From Rhizobium johnstonii 3841 (GTDB lineage Bacteria; Pseudomonadota; Alphaproteobacteria; Rhizobiales; Rhizobiaceae): a stretch of 64,000 bases of DNA. The stretch spans positions 310,001 to 374,000 of the forward strand of contig NC_008378.1 of assembly GCF_000009265.1 (NCBI RefSeq), read 5' to 3'. Positions within the stretch are counted from its first letter, which is position 1, and every line of letters begins with the position of its first letter. The notes beneath the pieces were generated by a model, which saw only the letters and a list, made by a program, of their open reading frames with translations, searched no databases and had not been told where the DNA came from. Position numbers and translations under genes: made by a program. Shown here one piece after another: positions 61,287 to 64,000 of this stretch.

Positions 61287-61925
61287 ATGGCAGAATTTTT
61301 CGAATCGAAGACCGGACTGGAGGAAAAGCGACGGCGCCGATCCCGCAAGGGCGAAGCGCGCCGCGCGGAGATCCTGTCGGCTGCGATGCGACGCTTTGCC
61401 GAAGACGGCTACCAGAATGCTGCGATCGGCGATATCGCCCGCGACGTCGGCCTGTCGCTGCCCGGCCTGCTGCACCATTTTCCGACCAAGGTCGATCTCC
61501 TGCTTGCCATTCTGGACAAGCGCGATCTCGAAAGCGAAAGCTTCATCGGGCCCTATCGCTCCGATCTCCGCGGCTTGCTCAAGGGCATGGTCGAAGTCTT
61601 CCGCCGCAACGCCGATATGGTCGAGGTCGTCAGGACCTTCGCCATCCTGAATGCCGAGAGCCTGATGAAGGATCACCCGGCCAAGGCATGGTTTCTCGAT
61701 CGCGCCACCCAGCTGCAGAATGACATCGCCGCGACTTTCGAACAGGCCGTCGCCGATGGCTCGATAGACGGCAAGATCGATGGCCGGGCGATGGCAGCCG
61801 AGCTGATCGCCGTGATGGACGGCCTTCAGATGCTCTGGCTGCGCGATCCCACCCGCTTCGACATGGTCGGCGGGTTGGAAGCCTATGTCAGCCGCCTGCT
61901 GGCGAGCCTTGGCCTGGAGGATTGA
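61287..61925 (+). CDS. TetR-family transcriptional regulator
   Basis: A 212-residue TetR regulator. The HTH is at about residues 25-72 (ILSAAMRRFAEDGYQNAAIG, then VGLSLPGLLHHFPTKVDLL); the rest is a helical ligand domain of the BetI/AcrR C-terminal type. The N-terminus is strongly basic (KRRRRSRKGEARR). It is divergent from the GH3 gene and probably represses it through the TACCGA/TCGGTA dyad, released by a sugar-related or plant-derived ligand. The 61287 ATG lacks a strong ribosome site; an ATG at 61251 would add 12 residues. Confidence 0.87.
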   Translation: MAEFFESKTGLEEKRRRRSRKGEARRAEILSAAMRRFAEDGYQNAAIGDIARDVGLSLPGLLHHFPTKVDLLLAILDKRDLESESFIGPYRSDLRGLLKGMVEVFRRNADMVEVVRTFAILNAESLMKDHPAKAWFLDRATQLQNDIAATFEQAVADGSIDGKIDGRAMAAELIAVMDGLQMLWLRDPTRFDMVGGLEAYVSRLLASLGLED

Positions 61926-61982
61926 GCTTGGCTTGCGGCTCTGTGCTCGGGGGCCGATCGAGGTGGCGCTCTATCGGAAGAT

Positions 61983-62822
61983 CTAGCATCCATCAAAGCG
62001 TGCCAACCAGACCATAATGCGGCTTACAGCTTCGTAATACCTCTGCCCGACGAGCAGACCCGTATGTGTCGTACCCCAGAGACCTAGATATTCGCCACCG
62101 ATGTGGCGTGCTGTCGCCAGGCCTCGATGATCATCGGATTCGTCGTTGACGGCGCAAATGACGAGGCTGGGGCACGTGATCTTCTCGCTTTCGATGGAAA
62201 TCCCCTCCGCCCCGAAATGAAAGGAAAATTCGCTGAATGCTTTTGCAGATTCCATGGACAGGTACTTCCGCTGGAATTCGATATCCTCGAATGTTTCATC
62301 GGTACTGATTTGCTCGTCACGCACGGGAGCAGGCACGACGAGGTCGGGCATTCGCAACGCGAGATCGCGATAGTGCGCCTCCGCATGCACTTCCCTGCAA
62401 ATACTGGAATCGATCAGCACCAGCCCGGCTATCTTCACGCTTTCCGCCAGTTTCTGGCTCAGGATTCCTCCCATGCTGAAAGCGATCACGATGGGAGGAG
62501 TTCCACATTCTTCGACGATTTCGGAGATCACCAGCCGGATGTCTTCCAGGTAATCTTCAAACAGGATTTTTGTGAAATCCACCGACCTGCTTTTGTAGTG
62601 GCCTCGCAGGTTGACGCAATAAGAGTTCCATCCAGCGGATATGAAATGAGGAATGTATTTGCTCCACATCCAGCTCCCGGTAAACGCGCCGTGAACAAAG
62701 AGCAAAGGCGGCCGAACGGACTGCCCTGGGTCCCTGTTCCCATGAAACATTTCCAGAAATAGGTCATTCTCTCCGATGTATTTTTCCGTGTGCTCGGGTC
62801 GTTCTTTTGCATAGTCCCTCAT
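61983..62822 (-). CDS. Alpha/beta hydrolase
   Basis: A 279-residue alpha/beta-hydrolase. The oxyanion segment is LLFVHGAFTGSWMWSKYIPH near residue 44, the nucleophile elbow AFSMGG with Ser near 117, a possible acid in CAVNDESDDH near 227 and the His in GTTHTGLL near 253. AAGGAG precedes ATG 62822; a GTG at 62831 is rejected. Codon use is noticeably more A/T-rich than in the neighbours, which hints at horizontal acquisition. It is divergent from the LysR gene at 62947, its probable regulator. Substrate unknown. Confidence 0.82.
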   Translation of the reverse strand: MRDYAKERPEHTEKYIGENDLFLEMFHGNRDPGQSVRPPLLFVHGAFTGSWMWSKYIPHFISAGWNSYCVNLRGHYKSRSVDFTKILFEDYLEDIRLVISEIVEECGTPPIVIAFSMGGILSQKLAESVKIAGLVLIDSSICREVHAEAHYRDLALRMPDLVVPAPVRDEQISTDETFEDIEFQRKYLSMESAKAFSEFSFHFGAEGISIESEKITCPSLVICAVNDESDDHRGLATARHIGGEYLGLWGTTHTGLLVGQRYYEAVSRIMVWLARFDGC

Positions 62823-62946
62823 ACCGCTCACTCCTTTGATATTGGCTGGCTGCGCATCGAGACAGAGGATATTTCCTATGCAATATTGATCAATTACGGC
62901 TCTTGGACTTACATAAAGGACAAAATATCTTCAATCGGGTGCTGAT

Positions 62947-63888
62947 GTGGACAGTCTCGCAAGTGTTGTCGCCTTCGTTCACGCCGCCGAACAGCAGAGT
63001 TATGTCGCAGCCGCCAGGGTTGGCGGAGTTTCGCCGTCCGCGATCGGAAAGGCAGTGGCGCGTCTCGAAGGCCGGCTGGGCGTGCGGCTCTTCAACCGGA
63101 CGACGCGCAGTATCAGCCTGACTGAGGAAGGAGCGGTCCTCTACGAGCGCTACAAACGCATCATCGATGACATGGACGACGCAGAGGCCACAATCTCACG
63201 AAGCCGGGAACGACCAAGGGGGCGCCTTCGCGTCAGCGTACCGCATATCGTCGGACACCACCTTCTTATGCCGATCCTGCCCATTTTTGCCGAGCAGTTT
63301 CCGGAGATCGAACTGGACATCGATTTCGAAGACAAGGTCACCGATCTGGTTGCAGAGGGCCTGGATGTCGTCGTGCGCAGTGGTGAGCTTGCCGATGCAC
63401 GATTGATTGCCCGCCGTCTCGGCGATCAGCATTTCGTCGTTTGCGGAAGTCCCGATTATCTCAAGCGCCATGGGCGACCGGAGACCCCGGATGACCTCTC
63501 CCAACATGCCTGCATTCACTTCAAATACCCATCCAGCGGCCGGCTCGCACCATGGGCATTCCGCTCACCATACGATCGGGTAATTTTTCCAAGAACCCTT
63601 ACATTCAACAATACGGACGCAGGGCTGCGGGCAGCACGAGACGGTTTGGGGATCGCGCATCTGCCTGTCTACGTCGCAGAGCCCCATATGCGAACCGGGA
63701 GTCTGGTCCCCGTCCTGACCTCCTTCATGGTGCCGTACGGCTCGCTCTCGCTCGTCTGGCCGTCCAATCGTCAGCTTTCACCAAAAGTCCGCGCTTTCGT
63801 GGATTTTGTGGCTGCGAACTTTGCCGCCCGACCCGACGCTTTTCGCCCGCTGGATGCGGCTGGCATCCCATCCAATTCTAGGAGATAG
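62947..63888 (+). CDS. LysR-family transcriptional regulator
   Basis: A 313-residue LysR regulator, GTG start. The HTH is at residues 3-62 (VVAFVHAAEQQSYVAAARVG, then [16 protein letters not shown]); the effector domain begins near 92 with LRVSVPHIVGHHLLMPILPI. The wording closely follows the LTTR group that controls oxidoreductases and hydrolases next door. It is divergent from the alpha/beta hydrolase gene across about 124 bp. The GTG has only a weak ribosome site; the nearby ATG at 62945 is out of frame. Confidence 0.87.
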   Translation: MDSLASVVAFVHAAEQQSYVAAARVGGVSPSAIGKAVARLEGRLGVRLFNRTTRSISLTEEGAVLYERYKRIIDDMDDAEATISRSRERPRGRLRVSVPHIVGHHLLMPILPIFAEQFPEIELDIDFEDKVTDLVAEGLDVVVRSGELADARLIARRLGDQHFVVCGSPDYLKRHGRPETPDDLSQHACIHFKYPSSGRLAPWAFRSPYDRVIFPRTLTFNNTDAGLRAARDGLGIAHLPVYVAEPHMRTGSLVPVLTSFMVPYGSLSLVWPSNRQLSPKVRAFVDFVAANFAARPDAFRPLDAAGIPSNSRR

Positions 63889-64000
63889 CAGGCGCTTTCA
63901 GGAGCGCCCGCCAGTTCTTGAAATCATGGTGCGACATGCTGCCGTAGGCCATTTGATTCCCGGCACGTATGGCGGTCAGGCGTCAGCCATTCTGCAGCTT
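63889..64000. other. Window end; possible coding fragment on the minus strand
   Basis: 112 bp after the LysR gene. On the minus strand a frame ending at 63878 reads MAYGSMSHHDFKNWRALLKA followed by PAIS, but it meets a stop at about 63985 and has no ribosome site. It looks like the C-terminal remnant of a gene rather than an intact one. Confidence 0.25.

Noticed and set aside
63878-63982. Minus-strand fragment ending in PAIS at the window end
   Set aside because: No ribosome site and an upstream in-frame stop; too short to support as a gene without the neighbouring sequence.

Overview
The window reads as a piece of a high-GC alphaproteobacterial genome, most likely Rhizobium (R. leguminosarum/R. 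etli type). The main evidence is a complete vicibactin-type siderophore locus (vbsGSO, vbsADL, vbsC, vbsP, with the iron-responsive sigma factor gene rpoI), iron-responsive operators of the form TGA-N9-TCA, a rhizobial-style ROSE RNA thermometer in front of a small heat-shock gene, and two copies of a short intergenic repeat. Several ABC uptake clusters, each with its own regulator, suggest an accessory replicon or a catabolic region, but no replication, transfer or insertion-sequence gene is visible, so replicon type cannot be decided. No rRNA, tRNA or CRISPR was seen.

Layout. 1-5.6 kb: SDR and NTF2-like genes divergent from a LysR regulator; an MFS exporter divergent from a TetR regulator with three identical-core operators between them; an exported epoxide hydrolase. 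5.8-11.1 kb (minus strand): a periplasmic aldehyde-oxidoreductase operon, paoA-paoB-paoC, followed by its maturation genes (XdhC/PaoD and a MocA-type cytidylyltransferase). 11.4-19.8 kb: a coherent uptake and catabolic locus, probably for an N-heterocycle: creatininase-family hydrolase, LysR regulator, THI5/NMT1-type ABC transporter, cytosine-deaminase-like amidohydrolase, FAD oxidase, flavodoxin-fold reductase and a RidA protein. This is the best candidate here for an undescribed pathway.

20-36.5 kb: a chemoreceptor, then the iron block: phosphopantetheinyl transferase (vbsP), hydroxylase (vbsO), NRPS (vbsS), MbtH-like protein (vbsG), acyltransferase (vbsA), MATE exporter (vbsD), PLP epimerase (vbsL), ECF sigma factor (rpoI), acetyltransferase (probably vbsC), FhuF-type ferric-siderophore reductase and a TonB-dependent receptor. 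Together these make, export, re-import and reduce a trihydroxamate siderophore. Iron control is suggested by TGA-N9-TCA boxes upstream of the receptor and between rpoI and vbsC.

36.9-55.7 kb: a membrane diguanylate cyclase, then two dipeptide/oligopeptide-type ABC clusters. The first is headed by a GntR/FCD regulator and carries two DapA-family lyases. The second is divergent from an IclR regulator and carries an alpha/beta hydrolase and a gamma-glutamyltransferase. Substrates are unknown for both.

55.9-64 kb: an L,D-transpeptidase and OmpA-like lipoprotein pair; a heat-shock unit with RpoH-type promoter, ROSE thermometer, Hsp20 and a 46-residue basic small protein; a small conserved-looking hypothetical gene; a GH3 beta-glucosidase divergent from a TetR regulator across a large dyad; an alpha/beta hydrolase with lower-GC codon use; and a LysR regulator. 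All calls rest on reading the sequence and recalled family motifs; no database search was run.
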